From DASSKW01 sp050739495 (GTDB lineage Bacteria; Pseudomonadota; Gammaproteobacteria; Natronospirales; REEB76), in NCBI GenBank assembly GCA_050739495.1, contig JBOIBL010000263.1, forward strand, positions 1 to 21,612: a DNA stretch of 21,612 nt, given 5' to 3'. The notes beneath the pieces were generated by a model. The model ran no database searches, was not told where the DNA came from, and saw only the letters and a list, made by a program, of their open reading frames with translations. Position 1 is the first letter of the stretch; each line of letters begins with the position of its first letter. Shown here in pieces: positions 7,307-15,472 of this stretch. Both the position numbers and the translations under genes were made by a program.

Positions 7307-8002
7307 TCAGCCGGACTTGGCTGCCCGCGGTCCGAAGATCGCGGTACCGATGCGCAGCAGCGTAGCGCCTTCGGCGATGGCAGCCTCCAGGTCGGCGCTC
7401 ATGCCCATGGACAGTGTGTCGAGTTGGTGGCCATAAGAGTTCAGCTGATCTCGCAATTCGCGCAAGCGGCGAAACGGCAGCCGTTGTTGCTGCACGTCAT
7501 TTGCGGGCTCCGGGATGGCCATGAGTCCGCGCAGTCGCAGCCTCGGCAATCCCGCAATACACGCGGCCAGGGCGGGGACTGATTCTGGAATGACACCATG
7601 TTTGGAGGATTCATCCGTCAGCCGTACTTCTATACATACATTCAGCGGCGGCAGTTCCGCCGGGCGCTGGTCTGACAGGCGTTGCGCGATACGTTCGCGA
7701 TCAACCGCATGTGCCCAGGCGAAATTTTCCGCCACGGCACGGGTCTTGTTGGCCTGGATGGCGCCGATGAAATGCCACTCGATGTTGTTCTCCTTCAATG
7801 CCGAAATTTTGTGGAGCCCTTCTTGCAGGTAATTTTCGCCGAACAGATGTTGACCGGCGGCCAGGGCTGCTTTGATGCTCGCTGCCGGCTGGGTTTTGCT
7901 TACCGCCAGTAACGCGATTTCGCCCGGATCCCGGCCACAGGCATGCGCAACCAGCCGGACTCGCTCACGTAAGAGTGCGATATTGCGGGCCACGTCAGGC
8001 AT
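7307..8002 (-). CDS. yggS: PLP homeostasis protein YggS (PLPBP/PROSC family)
   Basis: A 231-residue PLP-binding protein with the alanine-racemase-type TIM-barrel fold but no known catalytic activity; it buffers free PLP and affects amino-acid pools. The cofactor Lys is at residue 36 in LLAVSKTQP. Other family blocks are LFGENYLQEGLHKI, WHFIGAIQANKTRAVAE, CIEVRLTDESSKHG, LRGLMAIPEP, LSMGMSADLEAAIAEGATLLRIGTAIFG. It is the first gene of the minus-strand operon and is divergent from pilT. A small CCGGC-TTCA-GCCGG hairpin (7301-7314) places its stop codon in the loop. Confidence 0.95.
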   Translation of the reverse strand: MPDVARNIALLRERVRLVAHACGRDPGEIALLAVSKTQPAASIKAALAAGQHLFGENYLQEGLHKISALKENNIEWHFIGAIQANKTRAVAENFAWAHAVDRERIAQRLSDQRPAELPPLNVCIEVRLTDESSKHGVIPESVPALAACIAGLPRLRLRGLMAIPEPANDVQQQRLPFRRLRELRDQLNSYGHQLDTLSMGMSADLEAAIAEGATLLRIGTAIFGPRAAKSG

Positions 8003-8043
8003 TCGGTATTCCTATATTATGGGGCGGTGGGGCAGGGGTGGTC

Positions 8044-8063
8044 CTTGAGGGTTTGCCCTCAAG
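8044..8063. promoter_or_regulatory. 8-bp palindrome between yggS and pilT
   Basis: CTTGAGGG at 8044-8051 and CCCTCAAG at 8056-8063 are exact reverse complements around TTTG. It overlaps the likely -35 region of the pilT promoter, so it is a candidate operator. No specific regulator can be assigned. Confidence 0.35.
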
Positions 8064-8079
8064 CAGACTTCGCTATACT
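8053..8079 (+). promoter_or_regulatory. Candidate sigma-70-type promoter for pilT
   Basis: A good -10 hexamer TATACT is at 8074-8079, about 85 bases before the pilT ATG. The best -35 match is TTGCCC at 8053-8058, with a short 15-base spacer. Transcription from here would give a leader of about 78 bases carrying two hairpins: 8096-8112 (CGGGACC/GGTCCCG) and 8113-8132 (CGCCGT/ACGGCG). Confidence 0.45.
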
Positions 8080-8163
8080 TTAGCGCACACTCCATCGGGA
8101 CCGCCGGTCCCGCGCCGTGTGCCCATACGGCGACTCGAACGAAACGACGCGCAGGGGAGAATC

Positions 8164-9207
8164 ATGGCTGTTGATATTGCCCAGTTGCTTGCCTTCGGCG
8201 TAAAGAACAAGGCGTCCGACCTGCATCTTTCCGGCGGCGTACCTCCGATGATCCGTGTCGACGGCGATATCCGCCGTATCAATATGCCGGCGCTGGAACA
8301 CAAAGACGTGCACGACATGGTGTACGACATCATGAACGACAAGCAGCGCAAGGACTATGAGGAATTTCTCGAATGCGATTTTTCGTTCGAGATACCCAAT
8401 CTCGCGCGCTTCCGTGTCAACGCGTTCAATCAGAACCGTGGCTCGGCAGCGGTATTCCGTACCATCCCGACCAAGATCCTGACCCTCGAAGAATTGAACG
8501 CGCCCAAGATATTACAGGACATCGCCGATAATCCGCGCGGCATCGTGCTGGTCACCGGCCCGACCGGTTCCGGGAAATCCACTACGCTCGCGGGCATGAT
8601 CAATTACAAGAACGAGACCGAGTTCGGCCATATCCTGACCATCGAAGACCCGATCGAATTCGTGCATGAGAGCAAGAAATGCCTCATCAACCAGCGCGAG
8701 GTGCACCGCGATACGCTGGGATTCAATGAAGCCTTGCGTTCGGCCTTGCGCGAAGATCCCGATATCATCCTGGTCGGCGAAATGCGCGATCTCGAGACCA
8801 TCCGTCTGGCACTGTCCGGCGCGGAGACCGGGCACTTGGTGTTCGGTACCCTGCACACCAGTTCCGCCGCCAAGACCATTGACCGTATAGTGGACGTATT
8901 CCCGGCCGCGGAAAAAGATATGGTGCGTTCCATGCTCTCGGAATCGCTGCGCGCAGTGATCTCGCAGACGCTGTGCAAGAAAGTGGGCGGTGGACGCGTC
9001 GCGGCGCACGAGATCATGATCGGCACGCCGGCGATTCGTAACCTGATCCGCGAGGGCAAGATCGCGCAGATGTATTCCGCGATCCAGACCGGACAGGCGA
9101 CCGGGATGCAGACTCTCGATCAGAATCTGCAGGATATCCTGCGCAAGGGTTTGATTACGAAAGACGAGGCGCGCTCCAAAGCCGCCAACAAGGAAATTTT
9201 CGCCTGA
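8164..9207 (+). CDS. pilT: Type IV pilus retraction ATPase PilT
   Basis: Hexameric cytoplasmic ATPase that depolymerises the pilus and powers twitching. From the ATG at 8164 it is 347 residues, matching the family's usual length of about 345; an AGGGGAG Shine-Dalgarno precedes it, so the upstream in-frame start at 7975 is rejected. Visible motifs are KASDLHLSGG near residue 17, Walker A GPTGSGKST at 132-140, the Asp box TIEDPIEF at 159-166, Walker B IILVGEMRD at 201-209, the His box GTLHTSSA from 228, and the PilT-specific AIRNLIREGK at 290-299. The AIRNLIRE signature identifies it as true PilT rather than PilU. It is followed 26 bases later by pilU. Confidence 0.98.
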   Translation: MAVDIAQLLAFGVKNKASDLHLSGGVPPMIRVDGDIRRINMPALEHKDVHDMVYDIMNDKQRKDYEEFLECDFSFEIPNLARFRVNAFNQNRGSAAVFRTIPTKILTLEELNAPKILQDIADNPRGIVLVTGPTGSGKSTTLAGMINYKNETEFGHILTIEDPIEFVHESKKCLINQREVHRDTLGFNEALRSALREDPDIILVGEMRDLETIRLALSGAETGHLVFGTLHTSSAAKTIDRIVDVFPAAEKDMVRSMLSESLRAVISQTLCKKVGGGRVAAHEIMIGTPAIRNLIREGKIAQMYSAIQTGQATGMQTLDQNLQDILRKGLITKDEARSKAANKEIFA

Positions 9208-9233
9208 GTGACGCGTCTGATGTGGAGTGAGTG

Positions 9234-10391
9234 ATGGAAAAAGATCAGGCAATCAAATTCATGCAGGATCTGCTGCGAGCCATGGTTGCACGCAAGGGGT
9301 CCGATCTGTTCATCACCGCGGGTTTTCCACCTGCCATGAAAGTGGACGGCCAGATCACCCCGGCCACCGATAAACCCCTGAGCTCCGAGCAGAGTGCTCT
9401 GTTGGTGCGCGCCATCATGAACGACCGCCAGAGCAAGGAGTTCGACGCGACCAAGGAATGCAACTTCGCCATCAGCCCGCCCGGGATCGGCCGCTTCCGT
9501 GTGAACGCGTTCGTGCAACAGGGCCGGGCCGGTGCGGTGTTGCGCACCATCACGACCGAGATCCCGGATTTCGACAAGCTGGGTCTGCCGCCGGTCCTGA
9601 AAGACGTGGTCATGAGCAAGCGCGGGTTGGTGATCTTCGTGGGCGGCACCGGTTCCGGCAAGTCGACTTCACTGGCCGCGATGATCGGTTACCGCAACAA
9701 GAATTCCAAGGGCCACATCATCACCATTGAGGACCCGGTCGAATATGTACACCCTCATATTGGCTGCGTCGTCATGCAGCGCGAAGTCGGAGTGGACACC
9801 GATTCCTGGGAAGCTGCGCTCAAGAACACCCTGCGTCAGGCGCCGGACGTGATCCTGATCGGTGAAATTCGCGACCGCGAAACCATGGAGCATGCGGTGC
9901 AATTCGCCGAGACCGGGCACTTGTGTCTTTCGACTTTGCACGCCAACAGCGCCAACCAGGCACTGGACCGTATCATCAACCTGTTTCCCGAAGAGCGCCG
10001 ACAACAACTGCTGATGGACCTGTCGCTCAATATCAGGGGCTTGATCGCGCAACGCTTGATCAAGAAGCAGGATGGCAAGGGTCGTGCCGCGTCCATGGAG
10101 ATCATGCTCAACTCGCCGCTGATCGCCGACCTGATCTTCAAGGGTGAGGTAGCCCAGATCAAGGAGATCATGTCCAAGTCCACTCAGCTTGGAATGCAGA
10201 CCTTCGACCAGTCATTGTTCAATCTGTATGAATCCGGCCAGATCAGTTACGAGGAAGCGATCCGCAATGCCGATTCACAGAACGAACTGCGACTGCGGAT
10301 CAAACTCGAAAGTAAACGTGATAAATCGGATGTCAATGACGGCGTGGATGGTCTGCAATTGATCGAGACCGGCGACGGTAAAAAATTCTGA
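9234..10391 (+). CDS. pilU: Type IV pilus retraction-accessory ATPase PilU
   Basis: A 385-residue PilT paralogue; PilU assists PilT-dependent retraction and, in studied species, needs PilT to act. It has KGSDLFITAGFPP near residue 21, Walker A GGTGSGKST at 137-145, Asp box TIEDPVEY at 164-171, Walker B VILIGEIRD and a His box STLHANSANQ. The MLNSPLIADLIFKGE segment replaces PilT's AIRNLIRE. A C-terminal extension of about 40 residues (ESKRDKSDVNDGVDGLQLIE and beyond) is typical of PilU (about 382 in P. aeruginosa). GGAG at 9224-9227 supports the ATG at 9234; a GTG directly before it is an alternative start. Confidence 0.95.
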   Translation: MEKDQAIKFMQDLLRAMVARKGSDLFITAGFPPAMKVDGQITPATDKPLSSEQSALLVRAIMNDRQSKEFDATKECNFAISPPGIGRFRVNAFVQQGRAGAVLRTITTEIPDFDKLGLPPVLKDVVMSKRGLVIFVGGTGSGKSTSLAAMIGYRNKNSKGHIITIEDPVEYVHPHIGCVVMQREVGVDTDSWEAALKNTLRQAPDVILIGEIRDRETMEHAVQFAETGHLCLSTLHANSANQALDRIINLFPEERRQQLLMDLSLNIRGLIAQRLIKKQDGKGRAASMEIMLNSPLIADLIFKGEVAQIKEIMSKSTQLGMQTFDQSLFNLYESGQISYEEAIRNADSQNELRLRIKLESKRDKSDVNDGVDGLQLIETGDGKKF

Positions 10392-10443
10392 GCATCACGT
10401 CCAATTCAATTCTGTCTGAGCAATCAGGTTACATGGATCTCGC

Positions 10444-11499
10444 ATGAATATCAGTCCCTACCTCAAACTCATGGTGGAGAAGAATGCGTCTGACCTTTAT
10501 TTCACCAGCAACGCACCGGTCAAGATCAAGATAGAAGGCAAGCAGATCCCGGTCGGCAAAACTGTTCTGACACCGGAGATGGTCAAGGAAGCTGCCTACG
10601 GTGTGATGAGTGAAAAGCAGGTGCGTTCATTCGAAGTCAAGCATGAGAGCGATTTCGCGATTTCTGAACAGGACGTGGGACGCTTTCGCGTCAACGTGTT
10701 CATGCAGCGCGGCCAGGTTGCGATGGTGTTGCGCTACATTCCCTCGGAAGTGCCGAAGTTCGATACCCTCAATCTGCCTCCCGCCCTGAAGGAACTGATC
10801 CTGCACAAGCGCGGTTTGATTTTGATGGTCGGTTCAACCGGTTCCGGCAAATCCACAACGCTCGCCGCGATGGTCAACCATCGCAACGAAAACCAGGCCG
10901 GACATATTTTAACCATCGAAGATCCCATAGAATTCAATCATCCGAACATCCAGTCCATCATCAACCAGCGCGAGATCGGGCAGGACACCTTGTCTTATGC
11001 CAACGCACTCAAGAGTTCACTGCGTGAAGCGCCGGATGCGATCCTGATCGGCGAGATCCGTGATCGCGAAACCATGGAAGCGGCGATCGAGCTCGCCGGT
11101 ACCGGACACCTTGCGATCTCCACATTGCATGCGAACAATGCGCATCAGACCATGGACCGCATCATCAATATGTTTCCCGAACAGTTGCACAAGCAGTTGT
11201 TCATGGATTTGTCGATCAACCTGCGTGCGATCATTTCCCAGCGCCTGGTGATCGGCAAGGATGGCAAACGTCTTGCAGCAGTCGAAGTCATGCTCAACAC
11301 GCCGCATATCGCAGATCTGATCCTGAAAGGTAAAGTGGACGAGATTCGCGAAGCCATGGAAGAGAGCCCGGAGCCGGGAATGCAGTCCTTCGATGAGGCG
11401 CTGCACATTCTTTATAAAGACGGCAAGATCGAACTGGAAGAAGCGCTCAAGAATGCCGATTCACGTTCTAATCTGGAAGCCAAGATCAATTTCGGGTGA
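10444..11499 (+). CDS. Third PilT/PilU-family ATPase
   Basis: A 351-residue ATPase that resembles PilU more than PilT. It carries KNASDLYFTSNAPV near residue 13, Walker A GSTGSGKST at 130-138, Asp box TIEDPIEF, Walker B ILIGEIRD, His box STLHANNAHQ and MLNTPHIADLILKGK in place of AIRNLIRE. It lacks the charged C-terminal extension of the upstream pilU and ends in NFG. All core catalytic motifs are intact, so it should be an active motor, not a decayed copy. It lies 52 bases after pilU. Most characterised gammaproteobacteria have only pilT and pilU here, so this is probably an extra PilU-type paralogue that modulates retraction. The specific role is inferred. Confidence 0.9.
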   Translation: MNISPYLKLMVEKNASDLYFTSNAPVKIKIEGKQIPVGKTVLTPEMVKEAAYGVMSEKQVRSFEVKHESDFAISEQDVGRFRVNVFMQRGQVAMVLRYIPSEVPKFDTLNLPPALKELILHKRGLILMVGSTGSGKSTTLAAMVNHRNENQAGHILTIEDPIEFNHPNIQSIINQREIGQDTLSYANALKSSLREAPDAILIGEIRDRETMEAAIELAGTGHLAISTLHANNAHQTMDRIINMFPEQLHKQLFMDLSINLRAIISQRLVIGKDGKRLAAVEVMLNTPHIADLILKGKVDEIREAMEESPEPGMQSFDEALHILYKDGKIELEEALKNADSRSNLEAKINFG

Positions 11500-11582
11500 G
11501 AATATTCACTCGATCGCATGTTTTGCTTAGAATCCGCTGTTCGCGGACATAATTGCATTTCTATTTAATTGGGGGTTCCTAA

Positions 11583-13556
11583 ATGATTCGTCGTCTGCTT
11601 TCAGGTCTTTTGTTGGCCCTGTTTTCGAGTATTGCATTCGCGGCTTCTACCGCGGAAATTTCCACCCTGACATTCTTCAGTCAGCCTGCTTTCAAGTTGG
11701 TACGCATATCGCCTGACGGGCACTATCTGGCTGTCGTAGGCCCGGTCAAAGGCGAAGACGAAAAATACCAGCTCGATTTCATTGATCTCGGCACCATGAA
11801 ACTCAAGGGGCATCTGGGATTGGTCGGCGAGCAACAGATTGCCAATCTGTGGTGGGCAACAGATAACCGGGTGGTGTTCACCACGGCGACCCAGACCGGC
11901 AGTTTTGACCAGCCGTCTCTGACTGGCGATATCTGGGCGGTGGACGTGGATGGCAAAGGTAGCCAAACACTGGCATATCACGCTGGTAAGGGCGAAGCCT
12001 ATTCATATCACTACAATACTGTGCTGGACATGTTGCCCACGGATCCGCAGCACATCCTGATCGAGACCAACAATTTCAAGGGCAACCCTATCGTCTATAA
12101 AGTCAACATTCGTACCGGGGATAAACATGAAGTAATGACCAGTCCGCTCGAAGATGGCGATCTGACTACCGACAACAATGGTGAAGTAAGACTGGTTGCC
12201 GGATATAACGAGAAGACTCTCAAACCGGTGCTGGAATACCGGGAGCCGGGTTCACTCGACTGGAAGGATATTTCCAGCCTGACTGAAAATCAGCCACGGT
12301 ACATGTCCGTTGGGCCGATTGCCTTCACACCGGATAACAAGGAAATCTATTTTGAAGGGTTGACGCCGAAAGATACTGTTGGGTTATACAAGGTGAATCC
12401 GCAAACACTGCAGAAGACATGGATGTATAGCGATCCGGATTTCGATATCGACAATGATTATTCCTCCACGTACTGGTTGTTCGGCAGTGACCACAAGACT
12501 CTGGTGGCATTTCAGTACACGACAGATTTGCCACAGTGGATCGCGGTGGATAAAGGCTCACCGCTGGTCGGGTTGATTGCGGGCTTACAGAATGCATTCT
12601 CCGGCCAATCGGTATTGGTGACCAGCAAAACCGATGATGGCAGTCAGGCAGTAGTGCTGGTGCACAGTGACCGCAATCCAGGTAGTTACTACATCTACAA
12701 TGCCAAGACCCACAAGGTCCAGTTCCTGTTCAATGCCATGAACGGGATCGATCCGAACCAGATGGCCGCTGTCAAACCCATCACGTTCAAGGCGCGTGAC
12801 GGCCTGCTTATCCACGGCTACCTGACTTTGCCAAACGGTCAAAGCAAAAACCTTCCGCTGATCATCCATCCGCATGGTGGGCCATTTACTATTCGTGACG
12901 AGTGGGGATTTGATCCCGAGGTACAGTTCCTGGCCTATCACGGTTATGCCGTGTTACAGGTGAATTACCGTGGCTCGGGCGGATATGGCATGGCATTCCA
13001 GCAAGCGGGCTACCAGCAATGGGGTGGCGAGATGCAGGATGATCTGACTGATGCCACCGAGTGGGCCATCAAGCAGGGAATTGCCGATCCAAAACGTATT
13101 TGTATTTATGGCGCCAGTTATGGCGGCTATGCTTCACTGGAAGGTGTAGTCAAGGAACCGGATTTGTACAAATGCGGTATCGGTTACGCAGGCGTTTATG
13201 ATCTGAAGCTACTGCGAGACAGTGCCAACAATCTGCAACGTCGCGACTTGATCCCATTCATGAAGCGTACACTGGGTGATGACGAGAGCATATTGAAAGC
13301 GCATTCACCCGTGTTCAACGTCAAAGCGATAAAGGCCGACTTGATGTTGGCGCATGGCGGCGCCGATCATACGGTCGATATTGCCCATGCCAATGAATTG
13401 CGTGCTGCCCTCGACAAGATAGGTAAGCATTACGCATGGTTGTATTACCCAAATGAAGGGCATGGATTCTATGCCACGGATCACAAGATCGTGTTCTACA
13501 ATGATTTACTGGATTTTCTGAACAAGGAAATCGGGCCCGACGCCACCAAGCATTGA
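11583..13556 (+). CDS. Exported S9 prolyl-oligopeptidase-family peptidase
   Basis: A 657-residue exported serine peptidase. Residues 1-20 are a signal peptide (MIRRLLSGLLLALFSSIAFA). Residues of about 30-400 hold short beta-propeller-like repeats (SPDGHYLAVVG, ATDNRVVFTT, TPDNKEIYFEG). The C-terminal third is the alpha/beta-hydrolase domain: LIIHPHGGPF, VLQVNYRGSGGYG, then GASYGG with catalytic Ser512, Asp595 in HGGADHTVD, and His627 in NEGHGF. The triad is complete, so it is likely active against short peptides in the periplasm or outside the cell. The ATG at 11583 has only a G-rich weak ribosome site. It follows the pilus ATPases by 83 bases and is closed by a strong terminator. A link to pili is not shown. 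Confidence 0.9.
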   Translation: MIRRLLSGLLLALFSSIAFAASTAEISTLTFFSQPAFKLVRISPDGHYLAVVGPVKGEDEKYQLDFIDLGTMKLKGHLGLVGEQQIANLWWATDNRVVFTTATQTGSFDQPSLTGDIWAVDVDGKGSQTLAYHAGKGEAYSYHYNTVLDMLPTDPQHILIETNNFKGNPIVYKVNIRTGDKHEVMTSPLEDGDLTTDNNGEVRLVAGYNEKTLKPVLEYREPGSLDWKDISSLTENQPRYMSVGPIAFTPDNKEIYFEGLTPKDTVGLYKVNPQTLQKTWMYSDPDFDIDNDYSSTYWLFGSDHKTLVAFQYTTDLPQWIAVDKGSPLVGLIAGLQNAFSGQSVLVTSKTDDGSQAVVLVHSDRNPGSYYIYNAKTHKVQFLFNAMNGIDPNQMAAVKPITFKARDGLLIHGYLTLPNGQSKNLPLIIHPHGGPFTIRDEWGFDPEVQFLAYHGYAVLQVNYRGSGGYGMAFQQAGYQQWGGEMQDDLTDATEWAIKQGIADPKRICIYGASYGGYASLEGVVKEPDLYKCGIGYAGVYDLKLLRDSANNLQRRDLIPFMKRTLGDDESILKAHSPVFNVKAIKADLMLAHGGADHTVDIAHANELRAALDKIGKHYAWLYYPNEGHGFYATDHKIVFYNDLLDFLNKEIGPDATKH

Positions 13557-13570
13557 GTTCGAAGCGCACG

Positions 13571-13606
13571 ATAAAAACAAGGCGCCGTAAGGCGCCTTGT
13601 TTTTAT
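13571..13606. terminator. Strong bidirectional intrinsic terminator
   Basis: A perfect 16-bp stem: 13571-13586 (ATAAAAACAAGGCGCC) pairs with 13591-13606 around the loop GTAA. The GC core GGCGCC is flanked by A-run and T-run on both strands, the classic two-way terminator form. It sits 14 bases after the S9 peptidase stop and 20 bases beyond the end of the pyrK-like gene, so it separates the two convergent units. Confidence 0.93.
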
Positions 13607-13626
13607 CAGGGATCAATCATGCTCAG

Positions 13627-14514
13627 TCAGCTCAACGGGAAAACGCTGGCACCATCGAAGACCGGTCCATCCACGCACACGCGTTTCATCGCTGGACCAT
13701 CTGGAGTACGAACCTCGACGGTGCAACCGGCACAACCGCCGACTGCACAGGCCATGAATTCCTCCAGCGATACCTGGCTGGGGATGCCGAATTGCTGGGC
13801 CAGGAGCGCGACAGCCTTGAGCATCGGAGTAGGACCGCAGGCGAAGATTTCCACTTCAGCCAACGTGGTTTTATCCAGCGTACCGAGCCAGTGGCGCGCC
13901 AGATCGGTGACGTAACCTTCATGACAACCGGCATAACCCTGCAGGCTCGCGAGCCGACTCGGGATGTCCCAGTCTTCCATCAGCGGCATGCAGCCAATCA
14001 CGCCGTCCGGCATGCCCGGTACCAGGATGGTCGAAGGTCGGCTCTGGAACGGGAATGGAACTTCAGAACCCATCAACACCAGCGGTTTCCATGTCGCGCG
14101 CCGGTCATGACGCAACGCATCGGCGACGAACACCATGGGCGGGATGCCGACGCCGCCGCCGATCAGCAACGGGCGTGGACGCCCGGGATGCAATATGAAT
14201 GGCTGGCCGATGGGGCCGAGACAACTGAGTTTGTCGCCACGTCGACGTTGTGCCAGCAACCGGCTGCCTTCGCCGACAACTTTATACAGACATTCCACCC
14301 AACCTTCGTCACCGGATACGCGCATGATGGACATGGGTCGGCGCATCGGTAATGCCGCATCGCAGGTGAGATGGATGAAACTGCCGGGCAACGCTTTGGC
14401 AGCACATTGCGGTGCGTGCAGGCGCAATACATATTGATCGCCCGGGAACGCATCCTGCGCCAGGACTTCGGCATCTTCGAGGAAGATCGTGTTTCGATGG
14501 GGCTTGTCGGTCAT
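13627..14514 (-). CDS. PyrK-like dihydroorotate dehydrogenase electron-transfer subunit
   Basis: A 295-residue FAD, NAD(P) and [2Fe-2S] protein of the ferredoxin-reductase superfamily. The FAD motif RRPMSI is at 58-63 and the NAD-binding GGGVGIPPM at 119-127. The cluster ligands are Cys256, Cys261, Cys264 and Cys280 (C-x4-C-x2-C-x15-C), close to the PyrK spacing. PyrK passes electrons from the class 1B dihydroorotate dehydrogenase PyrD to NAD+. No PyrD is in this window. The ATG at 14514, 37 bases after pyrB, is preferred over an upstream GTG at 14568 that overlaps pyrB. Gene position beside pyrB supports a pyrimidine role. Alternatives are a related flavoprotein reductase, such as a glutamate-synthase- or hydrogenase-associated subunit. 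Confidence 0.82.
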   Translation of the reverse strand: MTDKPHRNTIFLEDAEVLAQDAFPGDQYVLRLHAPQCAAKALPGSFIHLTCDAALPMRRPMSIMRVSGDEGWVECLYKVVGEGSRLLAQRRRGDKLSCLGPIGQPFILHPGRPRPLLIGGGVGIPPMVFVADALRHDRRATWKPLVLMGSEVPFPFQSRPSTILVPGMPDGVIGCMPLMEDWDIPSRLASLQGYAGCHEGYVTDLARHWLGTLDKTTLAEVEIFACGPTPMLKAVALLAQQFGIPSQVSLEEFMACAVGGCAGCTVEVRTPDGPAMKRVCVDGPVFDGASVFPLS

Positions 14515-14551
14515 TCGATGAATCCGCAACAAAAATTTTGCATTTGAAGTC

Positions 14552-15472
14552 TCAACGATCACTTGCACCCAATGCTGCCATCACCGCCATTCTCACAGCC
14601 ACGCCATTGTTCACTTGTTCACGGATGACCGATTGCGGTCCATCCGCGACCTCAGAGGTGATTTCTATCTCACGATTCATGGGGCCGGGGTGCATGACGA
14701 TAGCATCCGCCCTGGCGCGTTTCAGGCGTGTGCCATCGAGCCGATACCGGCGCAAATAATCCGCTTCATCCGGCATTGAGCTGGCTTCCATGCGTTCTTT
14801 CTGGATACGCAGCATCATCACTACGTCGGCATCCACGATGGCCTGGTCCATGTCTGTGAACGGACGTCCCGCCACATCGTCTGCCAGCCATTCTGCGGGC
14901 CCGGCGAGCCTGATGTCCTCGGCGCCGAGTTTGGTCAATGCCTGGACTGCGGAACGGGCGACCCGCGAATGTTTTATGTCACCGATGATCGCGACCGACA
15001 GGTTTTTGAAATCGGGTTTATGCCGGCGGATGGTAAAGGCATCGAGCAGGCCCTGAGTTGGATGCGAGACGTGTGACTCACCGGCATTCAGGATATGCAC
15101 GTGCGGCAACGCATGTTTTGCAAGCAGCGCCTGGACGCCGGTATCGCGATGGCGTACCACGAAGATATCCACGTTCATTGCCTGCAGTGTGTAAAGCGTA
15201 TCCAATAACGATTCACCCTTGACCGCGGAGGAATGTGCGAGATCGAGATTGATCACGTTTGCACCGAGACGGCGTGCTGCCAGTTCGAACGATGCGCGGG
15301 TGCGGGTGCTGGGCTCGAAGAACAGATTGGCGACAGTCTTGTTTGCCAGGATCGCATGTTGTTGCATCGGCTTTCCCGGCGACACATGGAATTCCTCGGC
15401 TCGATCCAGCAATGTTTGCAGACTTGCCCGGTCAAGGTCGTTCAAAGTCAGTAAGTGGCGCAGTTGTTTCAT
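14552..15472 (-). CDS. pyrB: Aspartate carbamoyltransferase catalytic subunit
   Basis: Condenses carbamoyl phosphate with aspartate, the committed step of UMP synthesis. The 306-residue length is close to E. coli PyrB (311). The carbamoyl-phosphate loop FFEPSTRTRASFELA (STRTR at 55-59) is present, with FVVRHRDTG, HPTQGLLDAFTIRRHK, VAIIGDIKHSRVARS, MMLRIQKERM and MHPGPMNRE. The ATG at 15472 overlaps the ruvX stop (ATGA), and no Shine-Dalgarno precedes it; instead the minus strand reads CTCCTCC immediately before the ATG, so translation probably depends on coupling to ruvX. No pyrI regulatory chain and no pyrC or pseudo-dihydroorotase gene is adjacent, unlike P. aeruginosa, whose PyrB also has an N-terminal extension absent here. 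Confidence 0.95.
   Translation of the reverse strand: MKQLRHLLTLNDLDRASLQTLLDRAEEFHVSPGKPMQQHAILANKTVANLFFEPSTRTRASFELAARRLGANVINLDLAHSSAVKGESLLDTLYTLQAMNVDIFVVRHRDTGVQALLAKHALPHVHILNAGESHVSHPTQGLLDAFTIRRHKPDFKNLSVAIIGDIKHSRVARSAVQALTKLGAEDIRLAGPAEWLADDVAGRPFTDMDQAIVDADVVMMLRIQKERMEASSMPDEADYLRRYRLDGTRLKRARADAIVMHPGPMNREIEITSEVADGPQSVIREQVNNGVAVRMAVMAALGASDR

Noticed and set aside
8512..9252. 246-residue minus-strand open frame
   Set aside because: Antisense to pilT; no domain, and the pilT frame is unambiguous.
14566..14568. GTG at 14568 as the pyrK-like start
   Set aside because: It would overlap the pyrB end and add 18 residues without family support; the ATG at 14514 begins closer to the conserved fold. 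It cannot be fully excluded because neither start has a strong ribosome site.
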